The notes below the pieces were generated by a model. The model made no database searches. It saw nothing but the letters and a program-made list of their open reading frames with translations, and was not told where the DNA came from. Shown here piece by piece: positions 44,955 to 53,266 of a stretch of DNA of 64,000 nt (position 1 is its first letter; each line of letters starts with the position of its first letter). Source of the DNA: a virus; the IMG/VR virus record IMGVR_UViG_3300007775_000001, positions 50,951-114,950 of that record. One strand, given 5' to 3'. The position numbers were made by a program, and so were the translations under genes.

Positions 44955-47240
44955 ATGCCAAGAGGAACCCACAAGTACATTCGACGCGAAGGCACTTCGG
45001 GCAACTATCGCTACTTCTATTCCGATGCTCAAGGTCGGGAGAAGCCAGCGACGGACGAGAAGCATCGGAATGCTGTTCGCGATCACATTCGCCGTCTGAT
45101 CATTCATTTTCTTGGTCAAGGCGCACGGCCAAACTCAGAGGTGATGCAGCAAATTGCGAACGAGGTGGGCGTTTCTGTCCGTACGGTCTGGGACAATCTT
45201 TCCAATATGCGTCAACGTGGTTCGCGGCGTGTGCGTAGGAATGAAGTGTCTGCGGCTGGTCAAGACTTGGCTGCATGGGGTCACGATTACGATACGCATC
45301 ATATCAGTGAGGCGGGATCGAGTGTTGGTTCTGCGATGAATCAAGAAGCTGTTGATCGTGCTCGTGGAGTTGAACGGGCTTCTTCCAGACCAACACCAGA
45401 AAGGGTGCGTGCAAACAGGGTAGCTTCCCAGCAGCCCGGTTGGTCTCAGGTCAATGATCTTGCTACGTTTCGCACCAAGGCCAGTACGAGACCCGGTTTG
45501 CGTTTCGGTTTTTTGAACGAGCACGGCGATCCGTCTCTATATCAGGTGACGGGTGTCGTGCCCACTGGTATTTCCGTCAGCATCGTTCAGAATCCAGTCG
45601 ATCCAAGTCGTGTTGGACACGTAGGGGATATCCACAACAATTACCTGAGCACGGTGATTTCAGAGGGTCGGCTTGGTATTCCCGATACTCAAGAAACACC
45701 ATCAACACCTCCTCAGATTGAAAGGGAAGCGCAAGAAGCTGAACCTTCTGATGAGGGTTCTCCCGCTCCACATGTGACGGGCCTGACACAAACTCTGTCT
45801 TATTGGCTCAATCTTGATCGTAGGGCGAGAAGCACATCGGCTGTAACGAGTGCTCATGAATGGAGTCGGTTGGCTCGTAACTATGAGCTTGAACTCAACT
45901 ATGCGGCTGATGTTTTGAAGGATAATAACATCTCTCGTTGGAGAGATGTTCGGGCAACGGCTGGGATCATTGGCTCGTTGATGAGTGGTAGTCATTCGGT
46001 CGGTGACAAGGCGGCTGCACTCAACAATGCTCGCGTGCAGTTGAGATGGGCTTCTGGTGCTGTCTATGCAATCCGTTCTGCTCGTGGCGAGCGGGGCAAT
46101 GATCGGAGTCTTCGCAGTTTGACGGGTAAATCTGTGGAAGTTGTGCGGCCTGCTCTTCGAGACAATGATCTTGTGGTTCTGCCGAGTGGCGTTGTCGCTG
46201 AGATTCAGAACCATGATGACAGGGGTTTCACGGTTCGCACTCAATACGATCCGGGTGGCGCTCTTCCTCAGACGATTGAAGTTCGTGGAAGTTTGGTTGA
46301 GCAGATCGCGTCTGGTTCGTATCTCCATGTGAAATCATCGCGTGAACCAATTCCTGTTGTTGAAGCAGAGAGCAGGCGGACGCGCCGACCAAATCTTGCT
46401 CTGGGTAACAGAGTGAGAACACGGACGGGTCAGACCGGAACTGTTGTATCCATGCATCGCAATAACGAGAATACGGGGTGGGGTGGTGCCCACGTGGCAT
46501 GGGACTCTTCTCCCGATAATCCCGTGTATGTGAATGCCTCTGGATTGCGACGGATGGAGCATAGCAGACCGTCTTCAACTGATCCGCGACCCGAAACTCC
46601 TGAGCTTCAGAGCACTTTCGAGCAGAGAATCCGTGGCTCTCATGGTCGAAGCGAGAACACTTTCCAACTAGACACGAGTCGAATGGAAGGTGCAAGACAT
46701 GGTGGTTTGCACACTGGAACCTATCAAGTGTTGTATGTTCATGGAGGAACAGTAACGCTTGGTATTCCTAATGGTGGACAGCATTCCATTCCGATCACGG
46801 AACTTGACAGGATGAGAAGGTCTGGTGCGACTTTCAGATTCGCACCGGTTAGAGGTCAACACGACTACTTTACAAGTGCATACAATCCGGTTCCATTGCA
46901 GCGTGTGGGTGCTGAGCCGCCCCCAAGACATGCACCAACTGCTGACCCACATCCTGCACATCGTCCTGAGAATGCAGCGGGCGAGGTTGCTGCTTCTCCG
47001 ATTGCCGGAACGCCTGCTGAGATTAGAGAAAGGTTGCGACGTGAACACGGGATCGATCTTGATCGTGTGACACGACATCGCTTCGGAATCAATCGCTCGT
47101 TCATTGTCGAGGAGAAACAAACTCTTCGGAAGGGACGTGTGCTGTTGGTCGTTGACAAGGATGCCGAAGAGGCTGATGGATTTCAAAGTCTGATTCACGA
47201 GAGAACTCATGACTTGCGATCTTACGTGTCGGTGCGGTAA
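44955..47240 (+). CDS. Large head-region protein with HKYIRR motif and HTH (761 aa)
   Basis: Begins PRGTHKYIRREGTSGNYRYFY, a motif also present as GHKYLRRYRRNDQWVYVY in the Nudix fusion and known at the N-terminus of phage head-associated proteins. A helix-turn-helix-like segment (VMQQIANEVGVSVRTVWDNL) is near residue 60. Long polar middle. The C-terminal HERTH (residues 748-752) fits the HExxH zinc-protease pattern but lies 9 residues from the end. ATG 44955 has only a weak ribosome binding site. Confidence 0.65.
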   Translation: MPRGTHKYIRREGTSGNYRYFYSDAQGREKPATDEKHRNAVRDHIRRLIIHFLGQGARPNSEVMQQIANEVGVSVRTVWDNLSNMRQRGSRRVRRNEVSAAGQDLAAWGHDYDTHHISEAGSSVGSAMNQEAVDRARGVERASSRPTPERVRANRVASQQPGWSQVNDLATFRTKASTRPGLRFGFLNEHGDPSLYQVTGVVPTGISVSIVQNPVDPSRVGHVGDIHNNYLSTVISEGRLGIPDTQETPSTPPQIEREAQEAEPSDEGSPAPHVTGLTQTLSYWLNLDRRARSTSAVTSAHEWSRLARNYELELNYAADVLKDNNISRWRDVRATAGIIGSLMSGSHSVGDKAAALNNARVQLRWASGAVYAIRSARGERGNDRSLRSLTGKSVEVVRPALRDNDLVVLPSGVVAEIQNHDDRGFTVRTQYDPGGALPQTIEVRGSLVEQIASGSYLHVKSSREPIPVVEAESRRTRRPNLALGNRVRTRTGQTGTVVSMHRNNENTGWGGAHVAWDSSPDNPVYVNASGLRRMEHSRPSSTDPRPETPELQSTFEQRIRGSHGRSENTFQLDTSRMEGARHGGLHTGTYQVLYVHGGTVTLGIPNGGQHSIPITELDRMRRSGATFRFAPVRGQHDYFTSAYNPVPLQRVGAEPPPRHAPTADPHPAHRPENAAGEVAASPIAGTPAEIRERLRREHGIDLDRVTRHRFGINRSFIVEEKQTLRKGRVLLVVDKDAEEADGFQSLIHERTHDLRSYVSVR

Positions 47241-47427
47241 CAAGCTGGCGAAGTCTCAGAACGGTGAGGTCAAACTTCGCGTCAAGCTCGTGAAGTGGAA
47301 CCGCAACGGGATGTTCGCTGTATGCAAGTCGTGCGGTGACGATGTTTCCGTGGATGTCGAATTCTTGAAGGGGCTGGAGTCTAGCTTTGCCTATGAGGTG
47401 GAAGCTCACTCTTCAGTTTCTACGTAG
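47209..47427 (+). CDS. Zinc-ribbon protein (72 aa)
   Basis: ATG 47209 after GAGAGAAC, overlapping the previous gene by 32 nt. CRCGNKLA and VCKSCGDD form a four-Cys zinc ribbon about 30 residues apart. The last residues (VST) and the TAG stop come from palindrome copy 7, as in the DUF3310 and PyrE-like genes. Confidence 0.65.
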   Translation: MTCDLTCRCGNKLAKSQNGEVKLRVKLVKWNRNGMFAVCKSCGDDVSVDVEFLKGLESSFAYEVEAHSSVST

Positions 47428-47431
47428 AAAC
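47416..47431. repeat. Palindrome copy 7 (GTTTCTACGTAGAAAC)
   Basis: Perfect 16-bp palindrome containing the stop of the zinc-ribbon gene; 46 bp before the next ATG. Confidence 0.95.
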
Positions 47432-47477
47432 CCGATAAGGCTGTCAAGAGCAATCAAAACTTCGAGGAGTCAGAACC

Positions 47478-47927
47478 ATGGCGTACAGAAATAGCGTATT
47501 GCGAGACCTTTTTCCGGAACAGGACAAGTTTCTTCAGGCTCTTGCTGAGATACGTGATGATCCGTATCAGCATGTGTTCGAATTTCCTGGTGTGGCTTCA
47601 AACAACAACGAGTGGGCTCCTGGTCGCAAGATCGAGATCGTTGGCCTTCGGGTAGCGAATGGCGCGGTTGCACAGGCGGCTTCGACCAACACGACAGCCA
47701 TTGGTCTTGACACCTACAACAACGATCCAACTACACCGGCCAAGACACACGACCCGGCGGACAAAGCTGCTGCGACAGCTATCCCCGCTCATGGTTGGAT
47801 CAGTCTTCCTGTTCCTACCGATGGTTCTCAGTTTGTCGAAGCGACAGAATCTCTGTTCGCATCGAGAACCATTGCGGGTACTCAAGCGGAATGCGCTCTC
47901 ATCGTGGATTACGTGTATCGCGACTAG
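47478..47927 (+). CDS. Hypothetical virion-region protein (149 aa)
   Basis: ATG 47478 after GAGGAGTCAGAACC. Beta-rich with Thr/Asn/Asp-rich loops. Position upstream of the protease and capsid genes suggests a head decoration or minor head protein, but no signature supports it. Confidence 0.55.
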   Translation: MAYRNSVLRDLFPEQDKFLQALAEIRDDPYQHVFEFPGVASNNNEWAPGRKIEIVGLRVANGAVAQAASTNTTAIGLDTYNNDPTTPAKTHDPADKAAATAIPAHGWISLPVPTDGSQFVEATESLFASRTIAGTQAECALIVDYVYRD

Positions 47928-47930
47928 GGG

Positions 47931-47959
47931 TTGACATTCTGAAAGTTCAGTTGTAGGGT
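47931..47959 (+). promoter_or_regulatory. Promoter of the capsid genes
   Basis: TTGACA (47931-47936), 17 bp, TAGGGT (47954-47959). The spacer contains CTGAAAGTTCAG, an imperfect palindrome. It would give strong independent transcription of protease, scaffold and capsid genes. Confidence 0.75.
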
Positions 47960-48035
47960 AATCAAAATCCTACCTCGCAAGAGACTCGCGTTTGACGGAG
48001 TGGCGGGGGATGCAGGCGAAACAGGGTCTCTTGCT

Positions 48036-48902
48036 ATGCATGCCTCAGATTTCTTCATTGGCGAAGAAGCTTTCCGTGTGATCGTTCCTGAAGTAGCTTT
48101 CTTTGAGAAGGCTGATCAGGAAGAATTCAACAGTCGTCAAATCGCTGGCGTCATGTCCAGCGAGCGCACGGATCGTCAGGATGAGATTGTCATTGCCAAG
48201 GGTCTCGACTTCGAAGATTTCCTGAAGTCGGGTCACTTCAATGACAATCACAGTCAAGAGACCTCTGCAATCGTTGGCTACCCCGAAGAAGTCAAGCACC
48301 ATGAAGACCTTGGTTCGGTCAACAAGGCTCTCGAAGGTGCTCCTGGATGGACGTGCCGTGGCTATGTGCTGAAAGGCACCAAGCGTGCGGATGCAATCTG
48401 GGAACTTGCCAAGTCTCTTGCCGGAAACCCCAAGAAGAAGCTGGGCTTTTCTATCGAGGGGAAGATCATCCGTCGTTCTGATCATCGTATCGAGAAAGCG
48501 AGAATTCGGAACGTGGCAATCACAAACTGTCCTGTCAACACAGATGCAACCTGGAGTGTGTTGACCAAGTCCTTCTTGGACAGTGACTTTGCTATCAAGT
48601 CTTTGTCGGCTGGATACGCTACCAGTCCTGGTGTGCAATCTGGTGGTGGTGCTCTTCGCACTGAAGACCTCGATTCAGACGAGAAAGACGTGATGGAGGA
48701 GCGGAAGCGGAAAGAAGCCGCCAAGCTCAAAAGGGCGATGGACGCTCTTGCGAACGAGATCGGGTTCGACAATCTGCTGAAGGCAATGCAGGTGGTGATG
48801 GAGGAGCGGCCAGAATTCACAGAAGAGGCAGCCGCCTGCCTCGTGGTACGGAAATTCTTTGCCAAAGGAGCAAGCCATGAGCATTCAGTACGGGCGGCTT
48901 GA
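48036..48902 (+). CDS. Prohead maturation protease (288 aa)
   Basis: U35/HK97-type prohead protease: RQIAGVMSSERTDRQDEIVI, then GLDFEDFLKSGHFNDNHSQ with the probable catalytic His, and KKKLGFSIEGKI with the probable nucleophilic Ser. From residue 188 it carries KSLSAGYAT and a GGALR element, matching residues 34-54 of the major capsid protein, so this is likely a self-cleavage region. The helical C-terminus may be a fused scaffold-like part. The start is uncertain: ATG 48036 (chosen) or GTG 48000. Confidence 0.85.
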   Translation: MHASDFFIGEEAFRVIVPEVAFFEKADQEEFNSRQIAGVMSSERTDRQDEIVIAKGLDFEDFLKSGHFNDNHSQETSAIVGYPEEVKHHEDLGSVNKALEGAPGWTCRGYVLKGTKRADAIWELAKSLAGNPKKKLGFSIEGKIIRRSDHRIEKARIRNVAITNCPVNTDATWSVLTKSFLDSDFAIKSLSAGYATSPGVQSGGGALRTEDLDSDEKDVMEERKRKEAAKLKRAMDALANEIGFDNLLKAMQVVMEERPEFTEEAAACLVVRKFFAKGASHEHSVRAA

Positions 48903-49101
48903 GTCCGCCAGTCAGAAGGTGATCAACGATACACCTTCTGTGAAAGTGGCCGCGATGCTGAGCAAGCAAGATGAGATCATCGATACGCTTGCCTCCCTGA
49001 CTGCGAAGATGGATGCGGACTTCGCTGATGTGGCCAATGCATCTGTGAACTATGCGGCGTCGATTACGGATGGTCTGACCAAGATCGACATCATTGACTA
49101 G
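48877..49101 (+). CDS. Hypothetical small head protein (74 aa)
   Basis: ATG 48877 after AAAGGAGCAAGCC, overlapping the protease by 26 nt. Helical with heptad-like leucines and isoleucines (SKQDEIIDTLASLTAKMDAD). Position suggests an assembly factor. Confidence 0.55.
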   Translation: MSIQYGRLESASQKVINDTPSVKVAAMLSKQDEIIDTLASLTAKMDADFADVANASVNYAASITDGLTKIDIID

Positions 49102-49116
49102 ACCTGGAGAGTGATC

Positions 49117-49956
49117 ATGCCAAAGGAAATCAGTCGTGACGATGTCCTGAAGGCTTTGGGAGAGCTTGAGGGTCATCTTCTTGGTCTCGATGGTGACGAT
49201 CTGGAAGATGATGTAACCAAGGCTTCCGAAGACGATCTGGATCAACCAGAAGGCGGGGACATGGGTTGGGGTGCTAACGGTAATCCCAAACTGTCCGATG
49301 AAGCGAATGATGACAACGGAGCCGGTGGGGCCAAGAAGAAGTCGCCCAAGAGCGGTTCTGTCAAGTCGGTGACCGGCAACAACAACAAGGTGAACGCCAT
49401 GGGCGACGATCTGTTGGACAAGTCCCACAAGGACTTCATGGATGACGAGGTGACAACCAAGATTGACGTGTCTGACTTCCTGAAGTCCATGGTTGAGGGC
49501 ACCGGGAAGTACATGGACAATCTTCGGGATGCTCTCGTGAAGTCGAGCGAGATCAATGAGGCGCGGTTCGATGATCTGATGACGGCTCATCAGGAAGTCG
49601 TTCAGAATCAAGCCAAATTGGGCGTGGTTCTGAAGGCGATCTGCGAGCGCATTGGTATGATCGAGAACTCGCCTGCTCATTCGGCCAAGTCCGACACGGT
49701 TGCCAAAGCTGGTGACGGTGCCCCAGCAGAGCGTCAGTTCCATCAAGGTCAAGAGCAGGAAGGCAATCAGCCCATCCTGAAGGGACTGAACAGCAATCCT
49801 ATGATTGCGAAGTCTCAGATTGCCGATACCCTGATCGGTCTCGTCAAGAAGGGTGAGGCGGAAGAAATGGACGTTGTCCAGTTCGATACGAACGGAATGA
49901 TCCGTCCAGAACTCATGCCCAAGCTTCAAGAGAAGTTTGGGATGCAGGCCAACTAG
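49117..49956 (+). CDS. Scaffold / head assembly protein candidate (279 aa)
   Basis: ATG 49117 after GGAGAGTGATC. Acidic N-terminal 60 residues, low-complexity Gly/Ser/Asn linker, helical coiled-coil-like centre (FLKSMVEGTGKYMDNLRDAL), Gln-rich linker and a helical C-terminus that ends just before the capsid gene. Composition and position fit an internal scaffold. DFLKS, DALVKS and ILKG resemble the border tetrapeptides in other head proteins. Confidence 0.65.
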   Translation: MPKEISRDDVLKALGELEGHLLGLDGDDLEDDVTKASEDDLDQPEGGDMGWGANGNPKLSDEANDDNGAGGAKKKSPKSGSVKSVTGNNNKVNAMGDDLLDKSHKDFMDDEVTTKIDVSDFLKSMVEGTGKYMDNLRDALVKSSEINEARFDDLMTAHQEVVQNQAKLGVVLKAICERIGMIENSPAHSAKSDTVAKAGDGAPAERQFHQGQEQEGNQPILKGLNSNPMIAKSQIADTLIGLVKKGEAEEMDVVQFDTNGMIRPELMPKLQEKFGMQAN

Positions 49957-49992
49957 AACGGCTGGATTCATTAAGGTGCAAGGAGAACAACG

Positions 49993-51468
49993 ATGAATGT
50001 TCCAATCATCGATCCGCGCCAGTATGAATCTCTTGGCAGAGATTTCAATGGATTTGGTGAATCCAGCCAAGAGATCGTCGCTGATCTGAACAAGGCTCTG
50101 TCGGCTGGCTACGCTACCGATCCGGCTTCTCAGTCGGCTGGCGGTGCGCTGCGCGTGGAGTCGTTGGATGCGACGTTGAAGATCGTGTCCTTCATGATGA
50201 AGCACATCCGGCTCTACAACGATGTGCCGAAGTCCAAGGCGTACAACACGGTGGAGGAGTACAACCTGCTCAGCAAGTATGGTGGGCGGGGGAGCTACTT
50301 CATCTCCGAAGGTGGTCTTCCTCGAACAGAGGATTCGACCTACCAACGCAAGGTGCAATTCGTGAAGTACATGGGCACCACAAGAGAGGTGACCCATCCG
50401 ATGCTTCTCGTCCGCCCTGCCCACGGAAACGTGGTTGCGTTGGAGACCAAGAATGGTTCGATGTGGATGCTGCAACGGATGGAAGAGGCTTTGTTCAAGG
50501 CCAACTCCGCTTCCGTGCCGCTGGCCTTCGATGGTCTGGATACTCAGTTGAAGGCTGGGTATGCAGATGCCGATACTGCTGGCGACGGCATTGCCGACAC
50601 TTCGGCCGTACATGTGCTCGACCTTCGGGGCGATCCACTGACGGAAGCTGTCTTCGAAGAAGCGGCGAAAGTCCTGCTCGACAACTATATGTTTCCAACG
50701 CACATGTACTTGCCGAATCAGGCGCACAGCGACTTCAACAAGATGTTCTTCAGCAAGGGTCGCTACAACATCCCGGTCGGTCAGGACATGGCGGTTGGTT
50801 TCAATACCGAAGCTGTGAAGACTTCCGGCGGCGCGGTGCAACTGCGGCCCGATGTGTTCCTGAGAACGGATCAGCAACCACCCACGACGGCGGACAACTC
50901 TTCCGCTCCGACCGCTCCTGCTTCGGCAACGGTTGCGGTGCAAGCGAAATCCACATCTCGTGGCTTCAAGACTGCTGAGTTCGGAACCTATGCCTACAAA
51001 GTGACTGCGATTTCGCAGTCTGGCGAATCGGCTCCGACTGCTGGTTCCGGGAACGCGGTGGTTGCTGCTCTGGGTGCTTCGGACGAGGTGAAGATTACCA
51101 TCGGTCGGGGTGCTCAGTCTGGCAACGATCTGACCACTGGTTACCGCATTTACCGCACGCGGTTGGAAGACGGCGCACCGGGAACGACTTGGTACTTTGT
51201 GACCGAGATTGCTTCTTCGGGTGCATCCACGATCTACCTGGACGGCAACGAGTTCTTGCCCGGTTTGGGTACTGCCTACATGGGGCAGATGGATGAGACA
51301 GTGTTGACCCTGAGAGAACTGAGCCCGATGCTCAAGTTCCCCCTGGCGACCATCGCATCCAGCATTCGGTGGATGCAACTGTACTACAACACGCCGATTA
51401 TCTTCCGCCCGCGTGGATGGGTGATCGTCAAGAACATCGGGCGCACTGGCGTACCGACTCTTGGCTAG
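49993..51468 (+). CDS. Major capsid protein with Ig/FN3-like insertion (491 aa)
   Basis: Position, length and high, even codon use fit the major capsid protein. Residues 34-54 (KALSAGYAT then GGALR) match the protease and probably mark the end of a removed N-terminal delta region. The HK97-fold part is seen in VTHPMLLVRPAHGNVVALET and HMYLPNQAHSDFNKMFF. Residues about 315-420 (YAYKVTAISQSGESAPTAGS, TTGYRIYRTRLEDG) have the FN3/Ig pattern, an inserted surface domain. The C-terminus returns to capsid fold. AAGGAGAAC precedes ATG 49993. Confidence 0.88.
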   Translation: MNVPIIDPRQYESLGRDFNGFGESSQEIVADLNKALSAGYATDPASQSAGGALRVESLDATLKIVSFMMKHIRLYNDVPKSKAYNTVEEYNLLSKYGGRGSYFISEGGLPRTEDSTYQRKVQFVKYMGTTREVTHPMLLVRPAHGNVVALETKNGSMWMLQRMEEALFKANSASVPLAFDGLDTQLKAGYADADTAGDGIADTSAVHVLDLRGDPLTEAVFEEAAKVLLDNYMFPTHMYLPNQAHSDFNKMFFSKGRYNIPVGQDMAVGFNTEAVKTSGGAVQLRPDVFLRTDQQPPTTADNSSAPTAPASATVAVQAKSTSRGFKTAEFGTYAYKVTAISQSGESAPTAGSGNAVVAALGASDEVKITIGRGAQSGNDLTTGYRIYRTRLEDGAPGTTWYFVTEIASSGASTIYLDGNEFLPGLGTAYMGQMDETVLTLRELSPMLKFPLATIASSIRWMQLYYNTPIIFRPRGWVIVKNIGRTGVPTLG

Positions 51469-51477
51469 ATTGAACTG

Positions 51478-51505
51478 AGCCTCTAGGGATAACACCCTAG
51501 AGGCT
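51478..51505 (+). other. Stable hairpin after the capsid gene
   Basis: AGCCTCTAGGG pairs perfectly with CCCTAGAGGCT around ATAACA. There is no U-run, so it is more likely an mRNA-stabilising or processing element, or a partial terminator that sets the high capsid-to-connector ratio. Confidence 0.7.
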
Positions 51506-51527
51506 TCACCACGATTGGGAGATGATC

Positions 51528-51902
51528 ATGAAGTTTTTCATGGGCGAAGCACGCATCGGTCAGGTCTTTTGTGCTCCCGGCCCGAAAGATTACACGGTCG
51601 ATGAGCGCGGGATCATGGAAGTGAAGGACAAGAAGCACGTCGAGCATTTCACTGCCGCTGGTTTCGCTACTTACGATCCGGACAATCCGATTCATCAGGT
51701 TGGCGGGAACACTCCTCAAATTGAAGAAGAGGAGCCGAAAGAAGAGACAGACGATGAACCTTCGAAAGAAGAGAAGGACACCGACTCTGAAAAGAAGCCC
51801 GAAGGCAAGGTTGACTCAACAGAAGCAGCCAAGCCAACGGAAGAAGTGAACAAGGCCGAAGGCGGCGATGGCAAGAATCCGAAGTGGACACGAGGTAAAT
51901 AG
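51528..51902 (+). CDS. Hypothetical head protein with acidic tail (124 aa)
   Basis: ATG 51528 chosen because GGGAG is 5 nt upstream; ATG 51522 overlaps that site. The first 65 residues form a small beta domain; the remainder is a highly acidic E/D/K-rich disordered tail. Possibly a decoration or connector accessory. Confidence 0.6.
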   Translation: MKFFMGEARIGQVFCAPGPKDYTVDERGIMEVKDKKHVEHFTAAGFATYDPDNPIHQVGGNTPQIEEEEPKEETDDEPSKEEKDTDSEKKPEGKVDSTEAAKPTEEVNKAEGGDGKNPKWTRGK

Positions 51903-51907
51903 TCGCC

Positions 51908-52249
51908 ATGACAACTGAACTCAAGAATCGGGTCACTCCGTATTTGGATGTGGTGGATGTTGTCCGCTTCAAGCCGGACAAGACTACTACTCCGGTGCGG
52001 AACACTGCGCCTATCGTAACCGTGAATGGTGCGGTGAAGATCAAGCCTCGAACGAGGTATTTGCTGATCGTTGACACGACCGCGATTCGGTTCAAGTTGT
52101 CGGTTGCTGGGACGGGTGCGGCGGCTGCTACGGATACATTGTGGCCGCCAAACACGCCATTGGTGTTTGACTCTGAGACCTTCGACACGTTCCATGCGAA
52201 CGGTACGACTGGCACTTTGACGGAGCTTGGAACGTCAAACAATGCATAG
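51908..52249 (+). CDS. Hypothetical virion protein (113 aa)
   Basis: ATG 51908. All-beta sequence with Thr/Val/Ala-rich strands (RYLLIVDTTAIRFKLSVAG). Likely a structural protein by position; no family assigned. Confidence 0.55.
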   Translation: MTTELKNRVTPYLDVVDVVRFKPDKTTTPVRNTAPIVTVNGAVKIKPRTRYLLIVDTTAIRFKLSVAGTGAAAATDTLWPPNTPLVFDSETFDTFHANGTTGTLTELGTSNNA

Positions 52250-52258
52250 GTTGACCCC

Positions 52259-52480
52259 GTGTTCTCGACGCTGAATTACTTGTTCGCTTCCTATCTTCAG
52301 ACTCGCGAAGGTGGCAGTCACAAGATAGAGAAGGTTGAAAAGCTTCGGGTCGGCAAGGCTCGATTCTTTTTTGACCTCTCTAGCGAGGAGGCCACTCAAC
52401 TCCAGTTGGCATTTCACAATTCTGCCGCTCATGAGTTCGAGACGATCAGAAAGAAAACGATCAATCTGGCCTACAAGTGA
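52259..52480 (+). CDS. DUF5659-like protein (73 aa)
   Basis: GTG 52259 start with weak AGG upstream. The sequence pattern FSTLNYLFASYLQTREG, GKARFFFDLSSEEATQLQLA, HEFETIRKKTINLAY resembles the DUF5659 family seen in phages and bacteria. Role unknown. Confidence 0.65.
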   Translation: MFSTLNYLFASYLQTREGGSHKIEKVEKLRVGKARFFFDLSSEEATQLQLAFHNSAAHEFETIRKKTINLAYK

Positions 52481-52483
52481 CCC

Positions 52484-53266
52484 ATGCCAAATGCTCACAA
52501 CATCCGGACTCTGAATGATGTAGATGTCATTACCGCAACAGAACTGAGAGCACTGTATCTGTTCGGCGTGACATTGAAGGATGGAGACGGCAATGATATG
52601 CCGGACTCTACGTTGACTCACTACATCAAGTCTGCGATGCGGTGGCTCGAAGCGGAAATCCCTGGTCTGATTTTCAATGAGAGTGTAGTTATCACTGATG
52701 AGGTGCATGATTATTACTTCTCAGACTATACAAACTTCGGTGCGATTCAGACGAGGCATTTCCCTGTACTCTCGATTGAGAAGTATGCTGTTCAGTTCCC
52801 GCTTAACACGACTCTTATTGAGTTCAGTACGGATTGGTTGAAGGTCTCCAATATCAGTGGTCACATCAATCTGATTCCGACTCAGGGGACGTTGAGTAGC
52901 ATTCTGATTGGTCAGGGTGGCTCGTTCTTGCCACTGGTTTATAGTGGTCAGGGACATGTTCCATTCTTGATCCATGTGAATTATACAGCCGGGTTTGCGG
53001 CTGGCAAAATTCCAGAGATCATCAAAGACCTCGTTGGTCAGAAGGCAGCCATTGGTGTTCTGCACATCATGGGTGACTTGATTGCTGGTGCTGGTATTGC
53101 TAACAAGTCAATCTCATTGGATGGTGTGAGTCAGTCTATCGGGACAACTTCTTCTGCGACCAATGCTGGCTATGGTGCCAGAATCATCAACTATGAGAAG
53201 CAGATCAAGGAAGCCCTAGAGCAACTGAGGAACTATTATGTTGGCATTAACATGGTGGTGGCCTGA
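52484..53266 (+). CDS. Head-tail connector protein candidate (260 aa)
   Basis: ATG 52484. Begins with a polar helix (ITATELRALYLFGV), then TLTHYIKSAMRWLEAEIPGL, similar to connector proteins where this helix packs on the portal ring, and a long mixed domain. First of four genes in the usual connector-to-tail order. Overlaps the next by one base. Confidence 0.65.
   Translation: MPNAHNIRTLNDVDVITATELRALYLFGVTLKDGDGNDMPDSTLTHYIKSAMRWLEAEIPGLIFNESVVITDEVHDYYFSDYTNFGAIQTRHFPVLSIEKYAVQFPLNTTLIEFSTDWLKVSNISGHINLIPTQGTLSSILIGQGGSFLPLVYSGQGHVPFLIHVNYTAGFAAGKIPEIIKDLVGQKAAIGVLHIMGDLIAGAGIANKSISLDGVSQSIGTTSSATNAGYGARIINYEKQIKEALEQLRNYYVGINMVVA

Noticed and set aside
48817-51495. Antisense ORF of 892 codons opposite protease, scaffold and capsid genes
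   Set aside because: It mirrors the codon bias of strongly expressed + strand genes; no ribosome binding site, no domain, and it spans several well-supported genes and their gaps.
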